Source of the DNA: Neckera pumila
Lineage: Eukaryota > Streptophyta > Bryopsida > Hypnales > Neckeraceae
Direction: 5' to 3'
Length of the DNA: 64,000 nucleotides
NCBI GenBank assembly: GCA_963969595.1
Contig: OZ018415.1
Location: forward strand, 18,600,001-18,664,000
Shown here piece by piece: positions 10,401-22,949 of the stretch (positions within the stretch are counted from its first letter, which is position 1; every line of letters begins with the position of its first letter). The translations under genes were made by a program, and so were the position numbers. Below the pieces are notes generated by a model that made no database searches, was not told the origin of the DNA, and saw only the letters and a list, made by a program, of their open reading frames with translations.

Positions 10401-13400
10401 CTCTTGTAATGTAATGTCTCACATCATGCGTGATAGTGAACTCTATGCATGAAAAATTGTATTCAATCATCATGATAAGGTAGTGTATGGTTTGACAAAT
10501 GCACCTGGATAAGAGAATTGACTTGTTCTTCCAGGGTTGTGATCTTGGTTTCCAAGTGATCAAGCCTCTGTTGTAAAACTACCCACAATGATATATAAAA
10601 AAATAAAAAATAAAACTTTTGCCACTTTTATTGTAATACATATGATAAATTGAACTATTCATATCATGGGTCTAAACAATCAAGTGTTAATTTGTGCAAA
10701 ACACTCCTTTCCAACAAATGGTTAGTGATTTAAAAAAGAGTATTTAATGAACAAATAAACACTATTTAGGAAGGGTGTGATCTACAATTGCTTTCTAATT
10801 TATATCAATAGCTTAATAAGGTTATGCATAGGAAAAACCAAACCTATATTGCAAGATAATGATTTTAGATGTCCTTGCCATTCTCTTTGTGTTCAAAATA
10901 TTGGGGATAGAATCTTGTTCCAAAAGACAAGGAAAAAGGACATGTAAATGACAAGCCCCACTATAAGAAATCACATGACAAGCCATAGAAGCAACAAACT
11001 AAATAAAGAATGTTATTTCCATATGGAGATACAAATAATTAATATTATCTCAATGGTTGGGTCTAGTTCAATCATATTAATTAAAAGGATAAATCTTAGA
11101 AACAAAACCCTCCAATGCTAAAAAAAGATAATATTGATTATAGGATGTAGCCACGCTTTGCAATTCTTGATTGTTGCCTCTATAGTGATGGGCTTTATTA
11201 AGATTATCACCTAGTGACCTAGGTCATGTTTGAATACCTTATTGTATTCAAAAACCTAAGGTAGAAACTTAAAATGATTAAGATATAGTTTCAAGACTTA
11301 TTGATTTCAAAATCTTAGAATGGAAGCCAAGACTAAGATTAATTCAATCTCAAGACTTTTGAAAAAGAAAATCTATAGTCTTTAACCCTTAAAGGATGGG
11401 TTGGTCACTGTGGAATTTATCTGCTTTTGGAGTACCATGTGAATCATTTCCTTTAAAAAAACAAACCAAGAACACTCATTGAAAATCAAATTGCTACCCA
11501 AGATCTTTGCTTTCCACACAAAATTCCAAGGATGAACATTTACACTTCTATCTTACATAGAAGGAGTCTTTGTCATCCACTGGACAAAAACGTCCGTTTA
11601 TTGTTCACAGATTAATGAAAATTCTATTGGGATAGTTCTACGGCTAGTTATGCCATGGGAGCATGGGTTGTTTTTGACAACAAAGCACTATTTTTAAGCA
11701 TTTTTCTCCATGTATTTGCCCTGTGGGATTGATCTTGCACCTCTCGCTTGAATTGAACTCGGCATTCTCTCCCCTCCACAGGCTCTTGAATCGTTTGATT
11801 GCTTGGGTTCTGTCTCTGCCATAAGCCCAAGTTTGCAGCATCTGAGTACTGGTACGGTATGTGTTGAAAAGTAGGCTCAGGCAACTGTTCAAACTTGTTA
11901 TGTCAATTTCATTAAATTTGCAGAATTTCATGATTTTGACCCTTTTTAGGAGGTGAGGCCCCTGCCAGACAAAAATCTATACCAGTCCTAATTTTTGTAG
12001 CTTTGTTGAGAGAATGATACAATTTTTGTAGCCTATAATTGCATCAATTCAATGAAATTGACAAATTGTACGTATTCAACTGAGATCCATGCTTGGCCGT
12101 CACCTGAGAATGGAGCACAGCAATTTGCATTTTGGCCTCTTGGATCTGAACTGTGCTGTCATGCAACTCTACCTCCAGTGCTTTCACCTGCCAATTCCAT
12201 ATAATTACAGCTTTTCTCCATTCATAAAACAGTGCTTCACATTAGATAAGAAAATTCTTTGCAAATTTGGTCCGTGAGTTCCATGCAACTCCCTACCATC
12301 CATTTGTAAAAAAATTACACACTTATCAACATTTTGCTACAGTAGGATGTTTCTGTCCTCGAGGAGTTGTGCTTTAGTGAACGCAAAGAACTAAACATTT
12401 GGAGGCCAACAAGCACGCTGAATAACTGGTTTTATTGGCTGATCAATTGGGACATTACTCAGGTTTATGCAGGCCATGTTTCCACATGAAAGGGCTGTGG
12501 AAGCTCATCAAATGTGAAGGCCTAGACCCTGTAGAAAGTAATGCATTTTGTTTTGAAATGTCACAGAATTTAACCTGTTTCATTGCTGCCAATTCAGTAA
12601 GATGCAGCTTCCTCTGCATTCCCAAGGGTAACCTGATATGAGAATCTCTGTCAATTTGCATCACTGTACAAGCCCTGATTAATTTTTCAGCATTTCTGTT
12701 CTCTTAGATTACAACAATGGCATTAAAGTAATAGAGCAATCCTTTGAACTCGTAGGGTTTCAATCCTTTTCAAAACATCCTTAGATGTAATTAAGGTCAC
12801 GAGTTTGCTGGATAGTTTTAGATTGATTACGTTTTTAATTCTCACAATGTCAAAGCCAGTTTGACAAGATTAAAGGATTTCTCTATTGTTTGTGAAATTG
12901 GTGACGTACTTCTGAAATCTCTTGCATCCTTTGGAGTTTTTCTTGCATGGATTCAGCAGCATCTTGTTTCACCTAAACATAAGCTCACACCTCTAGTCAA
13001 GCCTGGAGAAATTTATTTTCACAAAAACAGGCATCAATGGAAAATTTAAGAATTAGGGTTTCACAAATGGTTGAGAAGTAAACTTGATTCTTGGCTGCAG
13101 CCTGCTGGACTTTGGATGTTGACTCCACCAATGTATGCACAGCCATCTTGCCCGTTGGCAAGTCCATTTTGGGGTTATGGTGCAAGACTTTGTGTACGTC
13201 CTACATCAAAACACAATGCAGGACAGCATCTTCACTGTCTCACTGTTACAAAACCTCTAAAGAAAACCCAAAAGTAGAGTGCCTAGTTTGAGCAGTGGTA
13301 CCAAATACATGGCATTTGTGAAGATCTTTACACAAGATGGACATTGCCAACCCTGGCATTTGCAAACATCTTCAAGTTAATTAGTACCCACTTCCAGAAT

Positions 13401-13679
13401 GTGGTAGAATCATTTCAAACTACAACATTCTAGGAAGTCTTTATCATCTTATAGCCACCCAACACACCCTTGGAAATCATCTCAATTCTAATGCTCTCTT
13501 AATATTCTTGTATTGGAGATAACTAATCCATGCTCACTTCTTTTCAAAGTTTGATAGGTTCAGCTAAAAGAATGTTTATGTCTGATGAAGATTGGTAACA
13601 GCATGGGATGCACCACCTCCTCAATTTGAAGGCCTTTGTCAAGCATCACCGATTCTCTGTTAGACTTTGGATCCTGCAT
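7462..13679 (-). CDS. Unrecognised coiled-coil protein with basic Ser/Arg-rich C-terminus, many exons
   Basis: Minus-strand exons supported by splice sites and open frame are 13679-13617, 13200-13084, 12972-12910, 12779-12750, about 12640-12581, 12187-12104, 11884-11741, 10567-10505, 10340-10236, 9209-9130, about 8609-8549, 8448-8324 and 7733-7462. Most are phase 0-0. The start is MQDPKSNRESV. Most internal exons are helical and heptad-like, e.g. VKQDAAESMQEKLQRMQEIS, LDHLETKITTLEEQVNSLIQ and DVVEAMHLDLERKIKNL. The second-last exon reads GVEVIIGNWKAAQPANCVC. The last is Ser- and Arg/Lys-rich (LPRKLKGKLKRRAPARRGRP) and ends KTPRRRKHT. Total is about 430 residues. Phase does not close at two junctions (12750/12640 and 8549/8448), so exons may be missing or misplaced, or the gene may be damaged. 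Dimerisation and nucleic-acid or cytoskeleton binding are possible but not shown. Family unknown. Confidence 0.6.
7736..7893. repeat. 20-bp minisatellite against the last 3' splice site of the coiled-coil gene
   Basis: About eight copies of a 20-bp unit (GAGCAGTGGATGAGGTAGAC with G/A and C/T variants) run in exact register. On the coding (minus) strand the array ends three bases before the acceptor CTCTGCAG of the final exon at 7733. It therefore forms the end of the intron, including the branch-point region. A lone extra copy is at about 7998. Confidence 0.85.
9370..9973. mobile_element. TTAA-family element, left end decayed (copy E7)
   Basis: The right end ...ACTTTAGGGG is followed by TTAA at 9974-9977. 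The left side starts TTAAAGGACCAACATACG, with the CCCC run lost. The interior (GGGCAG, GTTATGGCCTAATATG, GGAAAGCTTTGAATCAT) matches the copies at 16452 and 23733. It lies in an intron of the coiled-coil gene. Confidence 0.65.
11396..11640. mobile_element. Left part of a third TTAA-type family
   Basis: TTAA at 11392-11395 is followed by CCCTTAAAGGATGGGTTGGT. The following ~220 bases match the start of the segment at 36319 and the mirrored segment ending at 63760 (shared ATGTGAATCATT and a TTTGTCATCCA motif near the inner end). I could not find a right terminus, so the copy may be truncated. Confidence 0.5.
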
Positions 13680-13888
13680 GCTGAGGTTTGGCTGATTTTA
13701 AGATGCAGCTGCAACCCTGATTTGCATGAATTGCATCTTGATGTGTGTTTGTTGAGGTTTAGCTGATTTCAAGATGCAGCTGCAACCCTAATTTGCATGT
13801 ATTGCTTCTTGATGTGTGTTTGTTGAGGTTTGGTTGATTTTAAGATGCAACCCTAATTTGTATGAATTGCATCTTGATGTGTGTTTGC
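13680..13888. repeat. Three copies of a ~71-bp tandem repeat
   Basis: TTGAGGTTTGGCTGATTTTA with AAGATGCAGCTGCAACCCT and GCATCTTGATGTGTGTTTG recurs from about 13680, 13752 and 13822. The array ends at TTTGCAATTCAG. It lies immediately upstream (minus strand) of the proposed start codon of the coiled-coil gene, so it may be that gene's 5' leader or promoter. Confidence 0.75.
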
Positions 13889-14101
13889 AATTCAGATCCC
13901 CTTTTAACTCTTCTTTGCCTTGTTACTCTTCACTTTTGTGCTAAATTTTTGTGCATTTATCAGACACAATAATTTGTCAATACAAAAACAGAGTGGTTTT
14001 CAATTATTATGATTTTTTAAGATTTCACATCAACTGAACTTGCAGGGACACATTCACAGCATGTTGAGCTTATCATTATTGTACAGTAACTATTCATGAT
14101 C

Positions 14102-14274
14102 ACATAACCGGTTGTTGAGTTTTCAACATTCACGTGGCACCGTCCCATTGGCAACCCATCACCATTGCCATTACAAGTTGCAACTCATAACCTTCTCTCC
14201 TCTCAACTTGCTTCCTCCACCCTTGGATCACGGAGATCAAAGGTTGTGACTGAAAAGTGAACAACCGGTTATGT
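14102..14274. repeat. 173-bp segment with perfect 15-bp inverted ends
   Basis: ACATAACCGGTTGTT at 14102-14116 is matched by its exact reverse complement at 14260-14274. Both contain the palindrome AACCGGTT. No target duplication is clear. It could be a small MITE or two oppositely oriented binding sites in a promoter region. Confidence 0.55.
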
Positions 14275-14460
14275 CCGATAACCTACTTGCCGCTACCGCG
14301 GCTCGTCGGTTATCTAATACATAACTTACATTGCGCATAGAGAGTTTATGTGTGGGAAGGTAATGAATAGGCAAAGATACTCAACATTGTCCTTCACGCT
14401 TTGGTGGCTTTGAAATGGACCTGGACTGAATAACTATAGTAGCCAAGGCTAAGCCGTCAA

Positions 14461-14895
14461 GGTAGTTTGCTCCTAAACCGACCATTTAAGAGCTGATTGC
14501 CTTTTTGGGGAAGCTAAACTCGTTGAAACAATTCTCAATAAATTTTTGTAGGAAGAAAAATGGAATTGGCATTTAATCCAAGTCGTTTCATATTTTTGGG
14601 ACCTTTGAGGAATTAGTTATGAATTTTTGAAGTTGAAACCAAGTGGTCACTGAATCCAATCACCTCTTCAATTAAATGTACATTGCTAGTACATTGAAGA
14701 AAGATGAGTCATGATCACTTTTAGAGCCCACTCGCTTTTAGAGCAGGTGGCTTACTGCATCTAAAATTGTCGCAATCTTTGAGTGGTTGTATTGTTGACT
14801 AGACAGAGCTTTGCTTGGCATGTTGCATTGGAATACAACTCATTTCTTTTGTGCCAAATTTAAATTTTTTTTAAATCATCTAAGATAGTCTGCTC
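14461..14895. repeat. Dispersed repeat Q, copy flanking E3 on the left
   Basis: The core is AAGCTAAACTCGTTGAAACA then ATTCTCAATAAATTTTTGTA, GAAGAAAAATGGAATTGGCA and GTGGTCACT. A related copy lies directly on the other side of element E3 (15825-16110). Further copies occur near 17865, 40770 and 44360, and reversed at about 19970-20050 and 35275-35430. Confidence 0.6.
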
Positions 14896-14899
14896 TGAA

Positions 14900-15820
14900 C
14901 CCCTAAAGTCCCAAGGCATTTTTCTATCAAAAATTATTCAAAACTACTAGTTCTGCTACATTCATCTAAAAAAAGAGAAAAAATAATTTTTTTTAGAATC
15001 TAACCATAGGATCTTGTACTAAACTTATCTCAAATCATGTGGTAAGAATTTCAAAAAGTTTTACCCTATAGATTAGAAGATATTAGCATTCAAAGTTGGA
15101 AAAATTTGATTTTTTGAACACTGACTTGCAATTTCAGATGACTTTGACCCCCATTTGTAAAAAAAACTTGCACTACAGATTTTGAATTTAATTTTTTGAT
15201 GTTGAATAATTGAGTTGAGAATCTAGGAAAAAAATTCCAAAGAAATACACATGATTTTCATTCTTTAAAAAATTGTTAAGTAGAAGTAGGTCCAAGATTG
15301 AAAGAAAAACTAATTCGTCAATAGCTCTAAGATGGGATTAAAACACTATAATCCCAATGGTAAGATTGTTTTAGCAAGCAAGTTTAGACACGTCCAACAA
15401 TTTTTTTTGAAAAAATGTAAAAACTGCATTCAAAAATGAGCCCGACAAGTTATTTTTTCAAGAAGATGCTCTAATTGCCCAAAAAATAAGATTGTCTATA
15501 ACTTTCACATAACAAATCCAAATGGAATGAATCAAAGCTTCCTATATAGCTAAAAATACAATCTATGAGAAAATAATTTTTTGAATTTTTTTACATTTTT
15601 TTTGGGTGAGAAGATTTTTGCTTGCCGCACCAAAAAAAAACACTTTTGTGCCATAACTTTTTCTCCCGGGCACCGATTGAAAAGAAAATTATATTCCCAT
15701 AAAGCTAATGTATTTTTCTATCTTCACAAAAAGTTTCAGAATATAATGATGAATATTGAAGCCGTACTAGCCTGCCCAAAATCCATTTTGTCCCCCGAGG
15801 GGACAATGGGACTTTAGGGG
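14900..15820. mobile_element. TTAA-family element, 921 bp (copy E3)
   Basis: The left end CCCCTAAAGTCCC is preceded by TGAA (a one-base change from TTAA). The right end GGGACTTTAGGGG is followed by TTAA at 15821. The subterminal palindrome TGTCCCCCGAGGGGACA is at 15789-15805. It has the same layout as E1 but is considerably diverged. No coding capacity. Confidence 0.75.
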
Positions 15821-15824
15821 TTAA

Positions 15825-16110
15825 AGCAACCATTTAAGAGTTGTTTGCCGTTATAGGGAAGCTAAACTCTTTGAAACAATTCTCAATAATTTTTCATAGG
15901 AAGAAAAATGGAATTGGCATCTAATGCAAGTTGTTTCACAGTTTTTGGACCTTTGTGGAACTAGTTACAAGTTTTTGAGGTTGAGACACAGTGGTCACTA
16001 AAATCGAACACCTCCTGAAATGTACACTGTTGATACATTGAAGAAAGCAAAATCTACCTATGCGCCATAATTGCTTTTAGAAGCCAATTGCTTTTAGAAC
16101 AGACTGCCTT
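15825..16110. repeat. Dispersed repeat Q, copy flanking E3 on the right
   Basis: Starts AGCAACCATTTAAGAGTTG and continues AAGCTAAACTCTTTGAAACA and GAAGAAAAATGGAATTGGCA, parallel to 14480-14700 on the other side of E3. The two copies are in direct orientation, so E3 sits between two halves of a tandem duplication. Confidence 0.6.
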
Positions 16111-16451
16111 AAATAAATATGTGAGCATGGTTTTTATTAATGAATTATGTAAGTTTTTGTTGGACTTTGGTTTTATAGTTCTCTTTGTAAGCATTAATTA
16201 TTTGGACACTATAAAAATATAAAATGATTTTTCAAAGTTTTGAAAAGAGGTGTTATAGTACCCAACATCAACCTAAGACTCTTATGAAGGAGGAGTTGTG
16301 CATTTTAGGGAAGAATCTTTATAAGTTGGTATTGCAAACATGCCACGATTAGGTGCAATTTACTTATTAATTTAGATCAACCTCAAAAAGAGATTGAAGT
16401 AGTTTTGTCTCATGATATTGTACCACATGCAATATCATTTGACAGTATGAT

Positions 16452-17387
16452 ATACTAAAGGACCAAACACCATTTTTTGGCAGTATAGCAATTTTGGGCA
16501 GCTCACTGCAAATGGAAATTTTAATATTTTACTTTGAAATTTTCACACAAGATGTGCCCGAGGACTATCTTCAAGGGCCAACAATTTTCATAACTTTTGA
16601 CTTTATGGGTAAAAAGTTATTGCATTATATGTAATTTTCCGCGTTTGGCGGGCAACTTGGGCAGCTCAAAAAAATTCTTTAGAAAACACTTTTTTTTTAA
16701 ATTAAAATTTGAAATTGGTTTTATAGATTTATATATACTTAGAAAGCTTTCAATCATTCCATTTGGATTAACAAGTCAAAGGTTATGAGGAGTTTTAGTT
16801 TGAGGGTAGTTATGGAATCTCTACTCTAAAATATAAACTTTGAAGTCCTTTATCTAACTCAATTTTCAATATTTTTGAATAAAACAAAAAACAATGGGTG
16901 TATATTGTTTATTACAAAATTAAAACCATTGAGATTGGCATTTTTCAATTCCATAATTAAATTGTTGACAATTTAGTATTTTGAGTCGTTCTCTACCTTT
17001 TCCTACTTACTATTTTTTTCCTATATGTTGTACAATTCCAAATGATCTGAAAATTTTCAAGCATTTAGCCAACTTGCCATGAAGAATGAATTCAAAGAGT
17101 AACCACCATTTTGGACATTTTTCATGCAAATGTGACCTTGTGAAGGGCAGCTGCCGGGATTTTTGCAGTGATTAAAAAAGGATTTTTGTCAATTCAAACG
17201 CTATTATCTTGCAATCTACATGGTGGAAAATTCTGAATTTTTTTTCACATCTTCTTAAACTAGTGTACTACAAGATCCTATGGTTACATGTGTTCAAAAA
17301 TGTTTTTTTTCTAAAGTTTGGTACTTGTATTAGAAGTGGCAATTTTGGAGCGATTTTGGTGAGAACATAGTCAAAAACCTTTAGGGG
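16452..17387. mobile_element. TTAA-family element, ~936 bp, decayed left end (copy E6)
   Basis: The right end CCTTTAGGGG is followed by TTAA at 17388-17391. The left end is reduced to ACTAAAGGACC. The interior matches E7 and, reversed, E8 (CTACAAGATCCTATGGTTAC and a GGAGCGATTTTGGTGAGAAC region). It is a second subfamily of the same ~0.93-kb class. Confidence 0.65.
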
Positions 17388-17391
17388 TTAA

Positions 17392-20052
17392 GAGCATCAT
17401 CTGACACATGAACCTTGCTCCGTCATTTTATTGGCATCCCCCTTTATGCTTGTCCACACAATTGTGGGGAAAAAGTAGGTGGGTTATAAAGGGGAGATAT
17501 ATATACTAGGGAAGTGACTAGTTGGAAAATATAAATAGCACGTGTATGTGAATAACCTTGTCCTTGCAAAATTGTAAAGGATGAAGATTTCATGGAAATG
17601 TATTTTAAGGGAAGCCCTAGTCTTGGCCGGTACTGCACCACGCCACCTGCTCAAAAATGGGCCTCGTCAAGTGGGTCTTTTATAAAGAGAAAGTGATTTG
17701 ATTTTCTAGAGACTCAATGTTCATCCAACTTCTCCAGCTTTATAGTTACGCATTTAGTTAGTTTGAGGTAGAATATCTTTTAATGCATGCAAGCAAGTGA
17801 GAGTTCATGTGGTGAGCTAACCATAAGGTAGGAGGTCCAAAAATGGACCACATTTTGGAGGAAGCTAAATTCTATGAAGCATTTTTCAATAAATTTTCAT
17901 TGAAAGGAAAAATGGAGTTGACATCTACCCAAGTCATTTCATATTCTTGGCCCTTCCTGGAATTAGTTACAGACTTTGGAAGTTGCAACAAAACTCATTT
18001 TGACAGGCTCTAAAACCACCTCCACCTCCTCAAATGTAGACCACATGTACATTGAAGAGTGCCAAATATGCCTCTAGAGCTTGTTCCATTTTAGATCTTG
18101 CTCCTACCTTAGTCTTCATGGCCATGGACCAAAATCTTTGGCTTAATGTGTGGCAAATTGCCAAGCAAGAGCCATGAAATTCCAGAGGCCGTGAAAGTGC
18201 AAGCTATTGTAAAAGTTTGATGGAACACATTAATAATCGATTCCACCACCCCATCTCCACTCCATTTAGTTTGTGACCTAAGAAGCTAGTAAAATAGATA
18301 GACTTTTTCTATGTACAGTAAAATATTTTATCCACAATACTGCTATAGAGTAGAACCTCTCTAAATTGATTGGACCAGTCTGACATGGTCTGACAAGATT
18401 ACATTAAAGAGGTTTATTTGTTTATGGACAATCGACTTAGGAAAATTTCTAGGACCAATTTAGAAGATTGAAGATGTCATCCAACCTACTGCAACAAACT
18501 CTTCAGTGACATGATGGTTTGAGGCTAAATATTATTACTCTTCTTCGTTGAGACAACACTCATGATTATCATGATTTAACAATAGGACTGAGTTGATTTT
18601 CATTTGTTATTTTGACAGTACAATTTCATTCAGTTCACTTGTGGTGAGCCGAGCTGCCAACTCTAAGGTGATGGTGACTCGTTTGTTCAACCCTAGACAC
18701 AAGTAACCTACACAAAATAGTGAAATTAGATTGCCCCACACTAATTTCTCAACACTCCACATTATAGGAATATTCACTGCTTTTTTACAATGACGGATTC
18801 AATTCAAAGCCATATGTTTGGCATAGATTTGTGCATTAGTTTGAGGCTTGGTTCAGAGAGTGGCATGTGCCTCCATGTGGAACAAGCATTGATTCATGAG
18901 GTAATTTATCTCAAGTAAAGCAACCTAATTGACAAGGCAACCTAATTTCACTATTTTGTGTACAATACCTTACACTCAAAACAGGGTATACTGAGATTAG
19001 GGTATTAGGCATTTACAGTATCTCCAAATGGCACCTTCTGTGCACAACTTCAATCCAAGATGTGTTTTTTTTCATTTTATTTGAAGTGACAAAGTGGCAA
19101 TATTGAATGTTATAGCAGTGCTCCAAATTCAACATTCATCCACAAATTGGATAGAAACTATCATATTAACACATATCACATATCCATAATTCAACTTTCA
19201 TCCACAATCTGGCAATTTCATCCAAGTTTTTTGTTTTAATTTGAAGTATTTTGGCGATGGGCATAAAATCGGCAATGAGCAAAAAATTCCGCAAAGGGCA
19301 GAAAATTCCGCGATGGGCAGAATTTTTTTGCAATAGTACTATTTTGATTTACGGGCTTGGCGTAGGGCCCATGATTTTGGTGCAAATTGCCAAAAAATTG
19401 CCAAAAAAACAACGTTGCTTCAATCCACTCCCGAATGCATTCTTCAATAAATTGCAAAATTAGAATTTGAAATTTTTATCATTGGAAGCGCTTTCAATGA
19501 TAAAAATTTCAAGTTCTAATTTAGCATTTTATCGAGCAGTGAATTGAGGTTGTGCAATGAAGATGCTCTAAGAGATCGTAGTTGGAAGGAATGTAGGTAT
19601 CAAGCTTTTGAGGAAAAGTAAATTTTGGTTTGACAAGAGTTCAGAAAAAAAAAAAACTCATTTCTTAAAAGTTTTGGTTTGATTTACATCTTCACATGAG
19701 CTAATTCAAAAAGCTTTGTACAAAAAACATAAAGCATTGAGCAACCAAGTTGGTTACATCACTAATGATTTGTTCACACTTGGCATTTGCAAACAACAAA
19801 TATTAAAACATAGAAACCCCACCTAATTTCGAGTAGACTCTGATTTCACATGAAAGGTGGTTTTCTTGGTCCAAATTCCACAAACTTACTATTGAAAATA
19901 CTTATCACTTGTTGGAGCATAGCTAATATTTGTTGAATCTGTAATATCGATTTTATGCCAATGGCTTCATTTAATGTTCTTCCTACAAAAATTTACTGAA
20001 AATTGTTTCAAGGAGTTTAGCGTGCTTCCCCCCAAAGGCAATTAGCTCAGTC
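17392..20052. other. Intergenic repeat-rich DNA, no gene supported
   Basis: A diverged Q copy lies near 17865-17970. A hairpin lies at 19450-19529. A reversed Q end lies at about 19970-20050. The ORFs here are short, AT-biased and without recognisable domains. Confidence 0.5.
19450..19529. repeat. Hairpin with ~35-base arms
   Basis: Positions 19450-19484 and 19495-19529 are inverted copies with a few mismatches around the loop GAAGCGCTTT. The stem includes TGAAATTTTTATCATTG and its complement. It probably belongs to a foldback MITE ending near GATGCTCTAAG at 19563. Confidence 0.6.
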
Positions 20053-20056
20053 TTAA

Positions 20057-20978
20057 CCCCTAAAGGCCCAAGGCCTTTTTTTTGCCAAAAAACACCCAAA
20101 ACTGCCATTTTTTAGCAAAGAGTGAAAAAAAAATTAAAAATGTTTTTTTTGCACATCTAACCGCAGGATCTTACACCTATCTAGTATAAGAATGTGTGGA
20201 AAAAATTTCAGAATTTTTGACCGCATAGATTGCAAGATATCTGCGTTTAAAGTGAAAAAACAAGGTTTTCAGCACATTGTGGGATTGGATTTTTTGACTT
20301 TGAACATTTTTAGCTTAAAATTTTTGCACTACAGAGTTTTGAACTTTAAATGTTTATAGTGGAGAATTGAGTTGACAATCTACCAAAAAAAAAAAATCCA
20401 AAAAAACTTAATTTTCATTATTAAAAAAATTGTTAAGTAGAATTAGGTACGAAATAGAAGGAAAATCTAAAATATTCATATATTTTAGATGGAATTAAAA
20501 TGCACTAATCCCAATGGTGAGATTGTTCTAGCAAGTAAATTGAACCATGCCAAAAAAAAATTTGAAAAATTTGAAAATTTTCATTAAAAAATGAGTCCTA
20601 CAAGTTATTTTTTTCAAGAAGATGCTCTAACTGCCCGAAAAACAAGAATGTCCATAAATTTCTCATAACATATCCAAATGAAATGAATCAAAGCTTTCCA
20701 GATAGACAAAAATATAATCTATGGGAAAAAAAATTTGAAAAAAAAAAAAAATTATTTTTTGCAAAATTTTTTTTGCTGCCCACTCTCCCCTATTTTGAGC
20801 TTATTTGGGCATAACTTTTTTTCCCGGGCACCGATTGAAAAAAAATTACACTCCCACAAAGCTTATCAGTTTTTCTATCTTCTAAAAAAGTTTCAAAAAA
20901 TCAGGACAAAATTTCAGCTCGCAAGTACCTGCCCGAAATCCCACTTGTCCGTTGAACGGACACTTGGGCCTTTAGGGG
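20057..20978. mobile_element. TTAA-family element, 922 bp (copy E4)
   Basis: CCCCTAAAGGCCC at the left and GGGCCTTTAGGGG at the right form an exact 13-base inverted repeat, with TTAA at 20053-20056 and 20979-20982. The subterminal palindrome has changed in both arms to TGTCCGTT G AACGGACA (20946-20962), so pairing is preserved. No coding capacity. Confidence 0.85.
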
Positions 20979-20982
20979 TTAA

Positions 20983-22949
20983 AATGGTCACTTTAAGAGC
21001 AAGTTGCTTTAGCTTTTGGAGATAATCATGATGTTGTTACTAGGCTTCTCAGAAGAATTAGATCTTTTCAAAATGAAGATTTTTATACTATGAATGCAAT
21101 CCTATGTATTGTCACAAATTTGTCACTATTACGTAATTATATTGCTCCCATTGCCCGTTCCATTGTTATTCGCTTTGAGCGTGCAATTGTCAATGGTGTA
21201 GAACTATAGATAGAAGCAAGGATGGGAGCAGAGTTGATAGATCTAATGAAAATTCTAAAGCTCTTATTTATGAAGATTTTAGAAGTTGAATTTTGCTTTT
21301 CTCAATTGATAGTTGTATTCATACATGTAGTTGCCTGGTAACCTCAACAAGAGCAATCACATACTACAAAGAGGAGGCTAGGAGGGGTTCACAAATCCCA
21401 TTTCAAGTTACAATATAACATATGTTCATTCTAATGGTTGTTGGTGCAAAAAATTTGAGATGTGCTCAAGGCGGGGCTCAAGGACCGATGCAAAAATAGA
21501 GCAAAGATGGAATTAATTGTGCACACTAAACATAAAAGTAGAAGAATCCAAAATTTGGAGGCTTTTGCATGAGGTAAAAACAAGATCTCAAAGGAGGTTA
21601 ACAACAAGGGGCTCAAGAATTTAGATTGTTGTGAAGCTGCAAGAAGAGTTGGACATTGACCAACAAGTGAAAGTTTTTGTCAATGTAAAGTAGGTATTTA
21701 ATATTCATGAAATTGAGAGAGTTGTATGAATAGAAGATAAATATGACTAGCTATAATTTTGCCGAACCTAAACCAATAGTCTATACTATGAATCTTCTCC
21801 GAATTATGGATGGGTATTATATTTTTAAACATGTTGTTTGTAGAGGCATTAGAAGAGATTTGGGGGCATTGGAGGGCCATTTTAGGCCTGTTCCCCAATC
21901 TGGCCAGAACTGTGAACAGCCGGTACGGGCTGTCAGAATTGAAAAAAAAAAAAAAATCTCTCCTAAATATCATTTCAGGCCAAATTTATTTATTTATTTT
22001 CAAAAATGACATGACAGTCTCTCGACCACATTAGCCCAGCAACTTTTCTACGTTCCACATCGTGGGAACGTTGCGGAAACGCAGGATAATTCGTGGGCTC
22101 TTGGAGGCCTCAAATCTCTTCTAATGCTATATGGGAAATATCATTTTTATTCTAAGTGAGTCAACATTCATATGCCGGGAACAAATATAGGTTATGACTT
22201 TATTGAGTAATACAACTTGTTCTATTCATGCAGTTGTGTATCATTGGATCCAAATCAGTTTGTAATACAAACTTTCGTCACTGTAGCATACTTCAATTCA
22301 TGCTCCTTTTATGTCAAATACCTCCCAAGCACTATGTTGCATCCCAAATCAAACTTTCTAAAGCTTTAGATTATTATAAAGCTGTATTTATATAACAAGG
22401 TTATAATTTACACACCACCTATTCATGTGATAGTACCTAAAAGCATCTCTACACTGACCCTTTGACCTTCCCAAACAAAAAGGTTAACATTTTGATCTCT
22501 ATTAGAATCAAAACTTGAGAATATTTTTATTAGAAGTATGAATACCAAGAAAATAATGTAAAATAAATACAAAACAATTAATCCAAATTTTGGAAATTGC
22601 ATGATAAAAACACTCCTAAATATCTTCCATGCAAGCTGTAATGAATATAGTGGCCTCGTCAAAAACTTCTAAAATTTGTTGTTGACTCAACACATCTATA
22701 TGATTTGCCAAGCCAATAACAAATTTTAGAAATGTTTGAGGAAGACATTATTCTCTTTATGGCTTGCATTGGAAGATATTTAGAACTGTTTTATCATGTG
22801 ATGTCCAAATTTAGAAAATTTTATATCTATTTTATGTGATTTAAAAAAGTGCTTTCAATGAAAACATTCTCTATTTTAGATTCTCTATGAATAAAAAGTT
22901 TATTTAGAACAATTTGAGGGTTTAGAGTAGAGATTCTTCAAGGTGTTAA
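20983..22949. other. Intergenic, no gene supported
   Basis: AT-rich. The ORFs around 21700-22030 overlap each other on both strands and include a poly-A/lysine run, so I do not accept them. No inverted-repeat ends found. Confidence 0.45.

Noticed and set aside
13741..13900. Tandem repeats considered as a CRISPR-like array
   Set aside because: Units are contiguous ~71-bp direct repeats without unique spacers, in a plant genome.
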